Shown here piece after piece: positions 15,894-23,789 of a stretch of 48,802 bases of DNA. The notes under the pieces were generated by a model. That model was not told where the DNA came from. It was given only the letters and a program-made list of their open reading frames with translations, and ran no database searches. Origin of the DNA: Actinomycetes bacterium (GTDB lineage Bacteria > Actinomycetota > Thermoleophilia > Solirubrobacterales > Solirubrobacteraceae); contig JAKAED010000010.1 in NCBI GenBank assembly GCA_021820105.1, positions 1-48,802 of the forward strand, written 5' to 3'. How positions within the stretch are numbered: position 1 is the stretch's first letter; each line of letters begins with the position of its first letter. The position numbers and the translations under genes are program-made.

Positions 15894-17510
15894 ATGACGG
15901 AGCACGCGCACCGATCAGTCGCGCCGGTGGTGGGGGCTGATGATCCGCGCAGGTTCACGGACTCGGGGATTGAGGTGCAGCGGGTGTACGCGGAGGCCGA
16001 TGTCTCAGCGGGCCTGGCTGGGCGGCTGGGGAAGCCCGGGGAGTTCCCATTTGCGCGCGGTGTGCACGGCGGGATGTACCGAGAGCGGTTGTGGACGGTG
16101 CGACAGTACGCCGGTTACGCAAGCGCGCGGGAGTCCAACGAGCGTTACCGCTACCTCCTGGATCAGGGCTCGACCGGCTTGAGCATGGCCTTTGACCTGC
16201 CGACCCAGTTGGGTTTGGATTCAGATGACCCGCGGTGTCTGGGGGAGGTCGGGCGGACGGGGGTCGCAATCGACTCGATCGATGACATGCGGGTGGCCTT
16301 TGCCGGGATTCCGCTTGACCGGGTTTCGACGTCGATGACGATCAACGCTCCGGCCAGTGTGCTGCTGCTGCTCTATGAGCTTGTGGGTGAGGAGCAGGGC
16401 GTGGCGGCGGAGAAGCTGCGCGGGACCGTGCAGAATGACATCCTCAAGGAGTACATCGCCCGCGGCAACTTCATCTACCCGCCGGACGGTGCGATGCGCC
16501 TGACCACCGACCTCTTCGCGTACTGCCGTGAGCGGATCCCGCGCTGGAACACGATCTCAATCTCCGGCTATCACTTCAGGGAGAAGGGTGCCTCAGCCGT
16601 TCAGGAGGTCGCGTTCACGCTCGCCAACGGGATCGCGTACGTGCAGGCGGCACTTGATGCGGGGCTTGAGGTGGATGAGTTCGCGCCGAGACTGGCGTTC
16701 TTCTTCAACGCTCACAACAATGTGTTTCAGGAGGTCGCGAAGTTCCGTGCCGCCAGGCGGATGTGGGCGCGGATCATGCGGGAGCGGTTTGCCGCCAGTG
16801 ATGAGCGCTCCTTGAAGCTGCGGTTTCACACGCAGACGGGCGGAGTGACGCTCACCGCGCAGCAGCCCGAGAACAACATCGTCAGGGTTGCTCTCCAGGC
16901 CTTTGCAGCGGCGGCCGGCGGCACCCAGTCGCTGCACACCAACGGTTTTGATGAGGCGCTTGCGCTGCCCAGTGAGCATGCGGCGAGGATTGCGGTCCGC
17001 ACGCAGCAGATCGTGGCCCATGAGTCAGGGGTCGCGGACACGGTCGACCCGTTTGCGGGGTCGTTCTTTGTGGAGGCGCTGACCGATGAGATCGAGGCCC
17101 GGGCGCTTGAGCTGATCGCCAGGGTTGATGAGCTCGGGGGCGCGTTGAACGCCATTGAGTTCGTCAAGGCTGAGATTGAGGAGTCCGCGTTTGGCTACCA
17201 CGAGCGCTATCGGACGGGACAGGACGTGGTGGTCGGCGTCAACCGGTTCGTGGAGGATGAGCAGCGGGTGCCTGAGATCATGCGGGTCGATCCGGCCGTC
17301 GAACGTGAGCAGGTCGCCCGTCTGAGGGCCTTCAAACACGACCGGGATCAGCGGCTGGTGCAAACCCGCCTTGAACAGGTCCGCGAGGACGCGCGCGGCC
17401 CTGGCAACATCCTCCCGACGCTGCGCCAGGCGCTGAAGGACCATTGCACCCTCGGCGAGGTCTGCGGCGCCATGCGCGACGTCTTTGGCAGCTATCAACC
17501 GACGAACTGA
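15894..17510 (+). CDS. Methylmalonyl-CoA mutase family, catalytic large subunit
   Basis: A 538-residue acyl-CoA mutase catalytic chain (TIM barrel) that lacks the C-terminal cobalamin domain, so it needs a separate B12-binding subunit not found in this window. Family motifs: WTVRQYAGYASA (residues 67-78), GLSMAFDLPTQLGLDSDDP (95-113), NDILKEYIARGNFIYPP (181-197), and SGYHFREKGASAVQEVAF. Tyr72 and Arg190 are 118 residues apart. That matches the Tyr89/Arg207 pair of methylmalonyl-CoA mutase (isobutyryl-CoA mutase has Phe/Gln at the same spacing), so methylmalonyl-CoA is the more likely substrate. The family interconverts (R)-methylmalonyl-CoA and succinyl-CoA. The start is supported by TAAGCT 8 nt upstream. 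The next gene follows after 16 nt and may be cotranscribed. Confidence 0.87.
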   Translation: MTEHAHRSVAPVVGADDPRRFTDSGIEVQRVYAEADVSAGLAGRLGKPGEFPFARGVHGGMYRERLWTVRQYAGYASARESNERYRYLLDQGSTGLSMAFDLPTQLGLDSDDPRCLGEVGRTGVAIDSIDDMRVAFAGIPLDRVSTSMTINAPASVLLLLYELVGEEQGVAAEKLRGTVQNDILKEYIARGNFIYPPDGAMRLTTDLFAYCRERIPRWNTISISGYHFREKGASAVQEVAFTLANGIAYVQAALDAGLEVDEFAPRLAFFFNAHNNVFQEVAKFRAARRMWARIMRERFAASDERSLKLRFHTQTGGVTLTAQQPENNIVRVALQAFAAAAGGTQSLHTNGFDEALALPSEHAARIAVRTQQIVAHESGVADTVDPFAGSFFVEALTDEIEARALELIARVDELGGALNAIEFVKAEIEESAFGYHERYRTGQDVVVGVNRFVEDEQRVPEIMRVDPAVEREQVARLRAFKHDRDQRLVQTRLEQVREDARGPGNILPTLRQALKDHCTLGEVCGAMRDVFGSYQPTN

Positions 17511-17526
17511 ACAAAGGATTTCCCAG

Positions 17527-18012
17527 TTGCTCGTACCCGCCGTCTTCTTCTGGCAGATCGCCCTTGTCGTCCATGTCGTCTTTGTCGTGGCTGCCTTTGG
17601 CCTTGTGCTCGCGTATCCGTTTGTGGTCATGGCCGTTGAGCGTTACGACCCACGGGCGCTGCCCGTGATCCTGCGCTCCCGGCAGCTGCTCGGCCGCAGC
17701 CTGGTCAATCCAGGACTGCTGATCGTGGTCGTTGCCGGGATCTACCTCGCCACCAAGGAGCATCAATGGCAGCACTTCTACGTGCAGTGGGGGCTTGGCG
17801 CCGCGCTTGTGATCGGTGGGCTTGAGGGCGCCTTTGTGATGCGGCAGTCCGGCAAGCTGGCGGACATGGCGGAGCGCGAGCTCGCCGGTGCAAGCGGTGG
17901 TGAGTTCAGCTGGAGCGCGGAATTCATGAGGGCGCGCGGCCGTGCCGACCAGGTCAACATGCTGCTGGCCGTGATCGTAGTGGTGACGATCTTCCTGATG
18001 GTGGTCCAGTAG
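17527..18012 (+). CDS. DUF2269-like four-helix membrane protein
   Basis: A 161-residue membrane protein with four predicted helices: PAVFFWQIALVVHVVFVVAAFG, a second after LVNPGLLIVVVAGI, a third in WGLGAALVIGGLEGAFV, and a last LLAVIVVVTIFLMVV. The pattern, with His in the first helix and a loop rich in Arg, resembles DUF2269-type proteins of unknown function. I prefer the TTG at 17527 because AAAGGA ends 8 nt before it. The frame also opens at 17485, inside the mutase gene, which would overlap it by 26 nt. It lies directly behind the mutase gene, probably in the same transcript, but nothing in the sequence ties it to acyl-CoA metabolism. I do not propose a function. Confidence 0.68.
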   Translation: MLVPAVFFWQIALVVHVVFVVAAFGLVLAYPFVVMAVERYDPRALPVILRSRQLLGRSLVNPGLLIVVVAGIYLATKEHQWQHFYVQWGLGAALVIGGLEGAFVMRQSGKLADMAERELAGASGGEFSWSAEFMRARGRADQVNMLLAVIVVVTIFLMVVQ

Positions 18013-18077
18013 GTGGTCATGAATCTCAGCGCCCAGGGGCAGGAGACCCGTCCGGACCACTCGAAACACTCGGATAG

Positions 18078-18371
18078 ATGACTGAACTCACAGCCGTCCG
18101 GACCCTCGTCAAATCCGCTCCGGAGCTCTGGGCGGTCTGCAGCGACGCAGACCTTCTGTCCCGGCATCTGGGCGCCTTTGGGGAGATCCGCATCACCCGG
18201 CTCGAACCTGAGAGCACCGTCGCCTGGGAGGGCGAGCGCGCAAGCGGCACGGTGCGGATCGAGCCTTCGGGGTGGGGCACCAAGGTGACCGTCACGGCTG
18301 ATTCGAGCGACGCGCTCGACGCCGTGCTGGACAGCCTCGGCCAGGCTCATCACCGACCGTTCTCACGCTGA
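18078..18371 (+). CDS. Small SRPBCC-like protein
   Basis: A 97-residue soluble protein resembling a shortened SRPBCC/START-like ligand-binding fold. The segments APELWAVCSDADLLSRHL, ITRLEPESTVAWEGE and GWGTKVTVTAD follow the strand-helix-strand order of polyketide-cyclase-like proteins. Full-length members have about 140 residues, so the central strands are missing or divergent. It starts at an ATG 65 nt after the preceding membrane protein without a clear ribosome binding site. No ligand or partner can be inferred. A hairpin 19 nt downstream probably ends the transcript. Confidence 0.6.
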   Translation: MTELTAVRTLVKSAPELWAVCSDADLLSRHLGAFGEIRITRLEPESTVAWEGERASGTVRIEPSGWGTKVTVTADSSDALDAVLDSLGQAHHRPFSR

Positions 18372-18389
18372 GGAACCGACCGCTGAGTG

Positions 18390-18417
18390 CCCGCGCCCCA
18401 CGAGCTGGGGCAGCGGG
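18390..18417 (+). terminator. GC-rich hairpin after SRPBCC-like gene
   Basis: CCCGC-GCCCCA pairs with TGGGGC-A-GCGGG around a CGAGC loop: 11 base pairs with one bulged A. No T run follows. The rest of the 199-nt gap holds the promoter of the next gene. Confidence 0.5.
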
Positions 18418-18510
18418 ACCAGCGGAGTCGCCGGCACACGGAGCCAGCCGGCGAGCTTTTGGCATCGCTGCACGCGGGGTTGCAGCAGGCTTGAATTCTG
18501 GGCGCAATCT

Positions 18511-18538
18511 TGCATCACGCCAACTTTCGGATAGTCTG
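18511..18538 (+). promoter_or_regulatory. Promoter of secreted protein gene
   Basis: TTGCAT at 18511-18516 and TAGTCT at 18533-18538 are 16 bp apart, the most canonical sigma-70-like pair in the window. The leader is about 26 nt and includes AGGGG at 18559-18563, 7 nt before the ATG at 18571. Confidence 0.6.
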
Positions 18539-18570
18539 ACCGTCTTCAGTCACCGATTAGGGGTCGAATA

Positions 18571-20628
18571 ATGCACGGATTGCAGGCTGGCGCGTTCTCG
18601 CGTTGGCGTTCAAGTCTTGGGGTTCTTGCCCTGGTTCTTCTCACGGCACTCGTCGCCCGCGCCGGGATGGCGCGCGCCCTTGTGTCCAAAACCACCACCA
18701 ACACCATCACCCAGACGGCGATCACCTCGCCCAGCGACCCCTCCTACTTCTACGACCCCACCGGCGGCGGGCAGGATGCCAACGGCAAGGCGCTCGGTTT
18801 CACCGTCACCGGGACGACCAACAGTTCGAGTCCGTCGACCGATCAGGTGGACATCGCCTGCTATAGCGCAGGAACGTATCAGTACGCGGTCGTGCAGAAC
18901 GTGTCGCTCAGTGCCGACGGCGGCTTCTCGGTGTTCGTTCCCTACTACGACATGGAAGTCGCGGGAATCTACAGTCCCGACGGCAGCTCCTGCCAGCTCC
19001 GCGCGGTTCCCGCCGGCGCACAACCACCGCTGGGGGGCGGGTACTCTGGACCGCGGGTGCTGCTCTCCTACCTGACCGCGACCTACCCGTACCCCGGATC
19101 GAGCCTGGCCGACTACTCCGTGGTTGCTCCGCAGCTCGGTGCGACGAACCTCTACACGTCAGCCGCGGATTGCGGACTCACCGGAGTGTTCCTCAACGAC
19201 CCATCCATCTTCGGGCAACCGGATGCGCAGAGCTTCGGCTGCGCCGACACCTTCGGGGCGGATATCAACAACCAGCTTGCGGATCCACTGCAGGTGGACG
19301 GAGTGACCGCATACACGCCCTACGGGCCGCCACAGGCGTATGCCAACAACTACTACTACGACAATGGTCCTCCGGCGTCGATCTCCGTCTCTGTCTCCCA
19401 GAACCCAGCCAACGGTGACCTCACGATCAGCGAGGTTGAGCCGATCTACGTATCCTGCACGTCCGCTTCGTCCGGGTACTGCCCGGCCGGGGTCGAACTC
19501 GACCGGACGACGAAGCAGACGGCTGGCGGACACGTCGTCGAGATCACCGACGTGTTCCGCAGCACGGATGGCGCCGCTCACACCGTGTCGCTGCAGGTGC
19601 AAAACGAGCAGTGCTTCCTGTCGAGCCAATGCAACGTGCAGGACTACGGGAACAACAACTTCAACCCTGCTCAGGTTTCCTACCAGTTCCCAGGTGAGTC
19701 GAGCTTCAGCGCCCATGCATCCGGCGACACGGTCAGTGTTGGTGCGTCGGCTCCTGCCTCAATCTACGTCGAGAACAATTCTGAGCCGGATGGCTCAACC
19801 GCCGGCGCGCGCGGAGCGATCACGTACTTCACCGCTCCGTCGGGTCCGTTCTCCTTTTTCCAGTATCTGCAGTACGGCTTCCAGGCGCCCTACGTCGAGA
19901 ACCTGATGATCGCCCCCTACACCCTCACCGTTGCCGCCGGCGGCTCTGCCCAACTCAGCTTCGCTTACTCGAGTGAGTTCAGCCAGTCCGCGCTGGCGGC
20001 CGACATCCAGACTGCGCGCGACCTGCAGTCGGCGCCCACCGTCACGATCACATCGCCGGCGGCGGGCGCGACCGTCGGTGCGGCCAGCGTTGCTGTCAGT
20101 GGTCAGGTCTCAGCCGCCACGGGCGCCGGTTCGGTGACCGTCAACGGTGTGAAGGCGACCATCAGCGGCTCCAGCTTCACGGCCACGGTTCCGCTCACCT
20201 CTGGTGCCAACACGATCACCGCGGTGCTCACGACCAACAGCGGCGTCACCGCCTCAACCACGGAGTCGGTGACCTACACGCCAGCCGCTGTGGCGCCAGC
20301 CGCCAAGCAGGGGTGGGCCGGTGCAACGTGGCTTCCCATTGCCAACACCGGTCGTGCGCGTCACGTGCGCAGGCTGAACGAGCGGCTGAGCGGTGAGGTG
20401 AACGCCGGCTCGGCGGCGGTCAGCTACTACTTCCAGTACGGCGTCCGCGGCCACTACACGCACCGCACCAAGATGCGCCGCCTGGCCGCCGGCAAGCGGA
20501 TGCGCCACCTGTCCGTGACCATCTCCGGGCTTCGCACGGGGAAGGTCTACCAGTACAGGATCGTCGCGAGCGGCAAGTACGGCCGCGCGACCGGCGGCCG
20601 TCGCACATTCGTGGCAACAAAGGCATAG
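18571..20628 (+). CDS. Large secreted protein with Ig-like and Fn3-like C-terminal domains
   Basis: A 685-residue exported protein. The N-terminus is a signal peptide (basic AFSRWRSS, hydrophobic LGVLALVLLTALVARA, cleavage near ARA). Residues 45-480 form a Tyr/Asn/Ser-rich beta domain that I do not recognise, with paired cysteines such as CTSASSGYC and CFLSSQC. Residues 490-570 look like a glucodextranase/bacterial Ig-like domain (TVTITSPAAGATVGAASVAVSG, SGANTITAVLT). The last 85 residues are basic and match the Fn3-like pattern common in soil actinobacteria (VSYYFQYGVRGHYTHRT, ISGLRTGKVYQYRIVASG). No LPxTG or anchor helix is present, so it is secreted or wall-associated through its basic tail. 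A ribosome binding site and promoter precede the ATG. The next gene is 32 nt downstream. Confidence 0.75.
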   Translation: MHGLQAGAFSRWRSSLGVLALVLLTALVARAGMARALVSKTTTNTITQTAITSPSDPSYFYDPTGGGQDANGKALGFTVTGTTNSSSPSTDQVDIACYSAGTYQYAVVQNVSLSADGGFSVFVPYYDMEVAGIYSPDGSSCQLRAVPAGAQPPLGGGYSGPRVLLSYLTATYPYPGSSLADYSVVAPQLGATNLYTSAADCGLTGVFLNDPSIFGQPDAQSFGCADTFGADINNQLADPLQVDGVTAYTPYGPPQAYANNYYYDNGPPASISVSVSQNPANGDLTISEVEPIYVSCTSASSGYCPAGVELDRTTKQTAGGHVVEITDVFRSTDGAAHTVSLQVQNEQCFLSSQCNVQDYGNNNFNPAQVSYQFPGESSFSAHASGDTVSVGASAPASIYVENNSEPDGSTAGARGAITYFTAPSGPFSFFQYLQYGFQAPYVENLMIAPYTLTVAAGGSAQLSFAYSSEFSQSALAADIQTARDLQSAPTVTITSPAAGATVGAASVAVSGQVSAATGAGSVTVNGVKATISGSSFTATVPLTSGANTITAVLTTNSGVTASTTESVTYTPAAVAPAAKQGWAGATWLPIANTGRARHVRRLNERLSGEVNAGSAAVSYYFQYGVRGHYTHRTKMRRLAAGKRMRHLSVTISGLRTGKVYQYRIVASGKYGRATGGRRTFVATKA

Positions 20629-20660
20629 CGCAACCAACGGCTCGAAGGAACGAGGTAAAG

Positions 20661-22112
20661 GTGAGATTGATCAGAACGATCGCCGGCCTGTGCGCTGCGC
20701 TGGTGGTGTGCGCTGCGGTCGTGGCGTTCACCGGCAGCGGCGCCCGGGCGGCTATGAGACGACCGATGCTCGCCTACGATCCTTCGACGCAGTCACACCC
20801 GGGGGCATGCAGCCAGACCACGCTGAACGTCGCACAGGCGGTCAGCGACCTGAACGCCAACGGGGTGCTTGGGAAGTACGCCGCGATCATCGGCGTGCAC
20901 GCGACCGGCGCGGCGCTGACCAATGACATGCGCAAGACCCTTACGGTGATGCAGGTTGCGCAGACGACCGTCACCGCCAACCACGGCTGCACCACCTCGG
21001 GCGTGATCTTCCCGGTCGGGCCGCGAACGCTCACCAAGGGTGAGACGGTGGGTGTAGCGCTGCCGGCCAGTCTGCGGGCGAAGCTCTGCGGCGGCGCCGG
21101 CTCAGGTTGTGAACCTAAGCTGATCACCGTGCACACGGTGTTCCCCACCAACTGCTGGAACCTTGACCAAGGCAACATCAAGTTCCTCGTCTACGTCCAC
21201 AAGCCGAAGCCGAAACCGAAACCGAAGCCGAAGCCCAAGCCCAAGCCCGTCCACACCAAGCCGCAGGTGGCGGTCGCCAAGCCCTCTGCTGAGGTCAGCA
21301 CCGCCTGCGGGACCGGCACCGCCGGCATCTCCACGGTCACGCTCCGCAACGGCGCCGGCGCGTCAGCCAAGGCGACGTTTGTGGTCAACGGCAAGACGTA
21401 CGGTCCAGTTGCGGCCGGACACAGCATCACCGTCAAGGTCGCGCTCAAGAGCGGCGGTAGCGTCCCGATCAGGGTCACCTCCAGCGGTGAGATGCTGGTC
21501 AACCAGCTGGTGCCCGCGGACCCCTGTCCCGCGCCCGTGCCCTCCGCGACGGCTGCGCTCAGCTGTTCGGCGGGAGGAGTCGTGGTGACGCTCAGCAATG
21601 CGGCGAGCGCGACCGCCGACGCGACGTTCGTTGTGAACGGGAAAAGCTACGGGCCGCTCGCACCCGGTGCCAGCAAGTCGGTGACCATCGCGGTCGCTGT
21701 CGGCGCCACGGGTCAGTTGACCGTCACCTCCGGTGGCCAGACGCTGCTGAGCGGCACGGCGTACTCAAATTCCTGTGCGTCGGCTCCCTCGGCACTGGCG
21801 GACGTCTACTGCACGACCTACGGTGGCCCGCACGGACAGGGCGGCTTCGGGCCCGGCGGAGGTAATCTGTCCGTCCAGCTGCTCAACGGAGTGGGTGCGA
21901 GCCTGCCGGCGAGCTTCACGGTCACCGCCACCGGAAACACCACCACCGGCTATGGGCCCACGGCAGTCGGACCGCTCGCTGCCGGAGCAGCGCAGACGGT
22001 GCTGCTGCCTGTTGACGGCACCGGTAACAGCATCACCGTGACCGTTTCCTCAGGCGGCAGCTCATTGCTCAACCAGACGTTTGCCGGCTGCCCGACCCGG
22101 CCGGCGGGGTAG
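20661..22112 (+). CDS. Secreted protein with Lys-Pro spacer and three Cys-bounded repeats
   Basis: A 483-residue exported protein. A signal peptide (MRLIRTIAGLCAALVVCAAVVAF, cleaved near GARA) is followed by a 145-residue domain with Cys residues at GACSQT, NHGCTT, KLCGG, GCEPK and TNCWN. Next is a spacer of eight Lys-Pro dipeptides (residues 181-196), then three related beta repeats of about 80-100 residues. Each repeat opens and closes with Cys and has an F-V-V-N-G-K-T-Y-G-P core, for example ATFVVNGKTYGPVAAG and ATFVVNGKSYGPLAPG. The third is diverged and has a Gly-rich insert. The GTG start has GAAGGAACGAGG upstream. The 32-nt gap to the preceding secreted-protein gene suggests one operon and a joint role at the cell surface. 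No enzyme motif is visible. Confidence 0.75.
   Translation: MRLIRTIAGLCAALVVCAAVVAFTGSGARAAMRRPMLAYDPSTQSHPGACSQTTLNVAQAVSDLNANGVLGKYAAIIGVHATGAALTNDMRKTLTVMQVAQTTVTANHGCTTSGVIFPVGPRTLTKGETVGVALPASLRAKLCGGAGSGCEPKLITVHTVFPTNCWNLDQGNIKFLVYVHKPKPKPKPKPKPKPKPVHTKPQVAVAKPSAEVSTACGTGTAGISTVTLRNGAGASAKATFVVNGKTYGPVAAGHSITVKVALKSGGSVPIRVTSSGEMLVNQLVPADPCPAPVPSATAALSCSAGGVVVTLSNAASATADATFVVNGKSYGPLAPGASKSVTIAVAVGATGQLTVTSGGQTLLSGTAYSNSCASAPSALADVYCTTYGGPHGQGGFGPGGGNLSVQLLNGVGASLPASFTVTATGNTTTGYGPTAVGPLAAGAAQTVLLPVDGTGNSITVTVSSGGSSLLNQTFAGCPTRPAG
21201..21248 (+). repeat. Hexanucleotide repeat encoding (Lys-Pro)8
   Basis: Eight consecutive AAR-CCN hexamers (AAGCCG, AAACCG, AAGCCC variants). The synonymous variation suggests the dipeptide, not the DNA, is being kept. 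It forms an extended positively charged spacer between two extracellular parts. Confidence 0.85.
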
Positions 22113-22142
22113 CCGGTTTCAGGGATACGGGCCGCTGAGGAT

Positions 22143-22168
22143 GGCGGGCGCCCAGCGGGGCGCCCGCC
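22143..22168 (+). terminator. 10-bp hairpin between secreted protein and carboxyltransferase genes
   Basis: GGCGGGCGCC and GGCGCCCGCC are perfect 10-bp arms around CAGCGG. It lies 30 nt after the secreted protein stop and only 2 nt before the next -10-like box, so it occupies the -35 zone of the following promoter. No T tract follows. Confidence 0.6.
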
Positions 22169-22170
22169 GG

Positions 22171-22176
22171 TACAGT
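22171..22176 (+). promoter_or_regulatory. -10-like TACAGT of carboxyltransferase gene
   Basis: TACAGT ends 10 nt before the ATG at 22187, giving a leader of at most a few bases. Confidence 0.45.
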
Positions 22177-22186
22177 CTCCGGTGCC

Positions 22187-23776
22187 ATGACAGACGTCCA
22201 TCCCGAGACCCAGGAACATGCGCTGGAGACCTACGCCGAGAAGCTGCGGCAGCTTGAGGTGCTCAAGTATGAGGCTGTACATGCCGGCAGCGCGGCAGCG
22301 GTCGAGAAGCAGCATGCGCGTGGGAAGTACACGGCGCGCGAGCGGATCGAGAAGTTGCTTGATCCTGGCTCATTCCAGGAGCTTGACGTGTTTGTGCGGC
22401 ATCGCACGACGGACTTCGGGATGCAGGCCAATCGTCCGTACGCGGACGCCGTGGTGACCGGGTACGGGACGATCGACGGCCGGCGGGTGTGCGTCTTCTC
22501 GCAGGACTTCACAGTATTTGGCGGGTCGCTGGGTGAAGTTGTGGCGGAGAAGATGGTCAAGGTGATGGAACTGGCGGAGAAGACGGGTTGCCCGATGATC
22601 GGAATCAACGACTCCGGTGGGGCTCGGATCCAGGAGGGTGTGGTCGCGCTCGGCGGCTACGGGGATGTGTTCTTTCGCAATGTGCGCGCGTCGGGGGTGA
22701 TCCCGCAGATCAGCGTGATCATGGGTCCGTGTGCGGGTGGGGCGGTGTACTCGCCGGCGATCACGGACTTCATCTTCATGGTGAAGGAGACATCGCACAT
22801 GTTCATCACCGGTCCCGACGTGATCCGGACGGTGACTGGGGAGGATGTGGGGATGGAGGAGCTTGGTGGTGCGATCGCGCACAACGCCAAGTCGGGGGTC
22901 GCGCACTTTGCCTCTGAGGATGAGGACCAGTGTCTTGAGGACGTGCGCTACCTGCTGTCGTTTCTGCCGCAGAACAACCTTGAGACCCCGCCGCGGGTGG
23001 CCTGCGCCGATGATCCGCAGCGCATGGATGCGGAGCTTGATTCGATCGTTCCGGATAACCCGAACCGTCCGTATGACATGCGGGCGGTGGTGACCCACAT
23101 CGTTGATGACGGCGAATTTCTGGAGGTACAGGAGATGTTCGCCCGCAACCTGATCTGCGGGTTCGGCCGGCTGGATGGTCGCGTCGTGGGGGTTGTCGGC
23201 AACCAGCCGGCGCAGCTCGCGGGCGTGCTTGATATCGAGTCCAGCGAGAAGGGCTCACGGTTTGTCAGGACCTGTGATGCCTTCAACATTCCGATCGTGA
23301 CGCTGTGTGATGTGCCGGGGTTCCTGCCGGGGACCAACCAGGAGTGGAACGGGATCATCCGCCACGGCGCGAAGCTGCTGTATGCCTATGCGGAGGCGAC
23401 CGTCCCGAAGCTGACGGTGATCACCCGCAAGTCGTACGGCGGCGCGCATCTGGTGATGGGCTCCAAGCAGCTCGGGGCGGACCTGAACTTCGCGTGGCCC
23501 ACGGCGGAGGTTGCGGTCATGGGCGCCGAGGGCGCGGTGAACATCATCCATCGCCGGGAGATAGCGGGTGCTGAGGATCCCGAGCGCCAGCGCGAGGAGT
23601 TGATCGATGCGTACAAGGCGCACTTCACCAACCCCTACATAGCCGCTGAGCGCGGCTACATAGACGATGTCATCGTCCCGCATGAGACGCGCCCCAGGCT
23701 GATTGAGGGGCTGCGGATGCTCGAGACCAAGCGCCAGCCGGGCCCGCGCCGCAAGCACGGAAACATCCCGCTGTAG
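22187..23776 (+). CDS. Acyl-CoA carboxylase carboxyltransferase (beta) subunit
   Basis: A 529-residue carboxyltransferase of the PccB/AccD family, which moves CO2 from biotin to acetyl-, propionyl- or a longer acyl-CoA. The N-half has [24 protein letters not shown] (141-151) and [12 protein letters not shown] (180-191), forming the CoA-side oxyanion hole. The C-half has [12 protein letters not shown] (375-386) and [16 protein letters not shown], the biotin-side elements. Residue 422 is Leu; by my recollection the equivalent position is Asp in Streptomyces PccB and Ile in AccB, a known specificity position. Propionyl-CoA preference is therefore not assured. The alpha chain with biotin is encoded 11 kb away at 35056. 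The start is supported by TACAGT upstream. It converges on the ECF transporter genes. Confidence 0.92.
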   Translation: MTDVHPETQEHALETYAEKLRQLEVLKYEAVHAGSAAAVEKQHARGKYTARERIEKLLDPGSFQELDVFVRHRTTDFGMQANRPYADAVVTGYGTIDGRRVCVFSQDFTVFGGSLGEVVAEKMVKVMELAEKTGCPMIGINDSGGARIQEGVVALGGYGDVFFRNVRASGVIPQISVIMGPCAGGAVYSPAITDFIFMVKETSHMFITGPDVIRTVTGEDVGMEELGGAIAHNAKSGVAHFASEDEDQCLEDVRYLLSFLPQNNLETPPRVACADDPQRMDAELDSIVPDNPNRPYDMRAVVTHIVDDGEFLEVQEMFARNLICGFGRLDGRVVGVVGNQPAQLAGVLDIESSEKGSRFVRTCDAFNIPIVTLCDVPGFLPGTNQEWNGIIRHGAKLLYAYAEATVPKLTVITRKSYGGAHLVMGSKQLGADLNFAWPTAEVAVMGAEGAVNIIHRREIAGAEDPERQREELIDAYKAHFTNPYIAAERGYIDDVIVPHETRPRLIEGLRMLETKRQPGPRRKHGNIPL

Positions 23777-23781
23777 CGGGA
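23766..23781. terminator. Palindrome across carboxyltransferase stop
   Basis: TCCCGC and GCGGGA pair around TGTA, and the TAG stop lies in the loop and arm. The 16-bp palindrome sits between two convergent genes whose stops are 13 bp apart and could act in both directions. Confidence 0.4.
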
Positions 23782-23789
23782 GGCGGTAG

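Noticed and set aside
22370-23098. A 242-codon minus-strand frame within the carboxyltransferase gene
   Set aside because: It is His/Arg-rich, without motifs, and fully inside a strongly conserved gene on the other strand.
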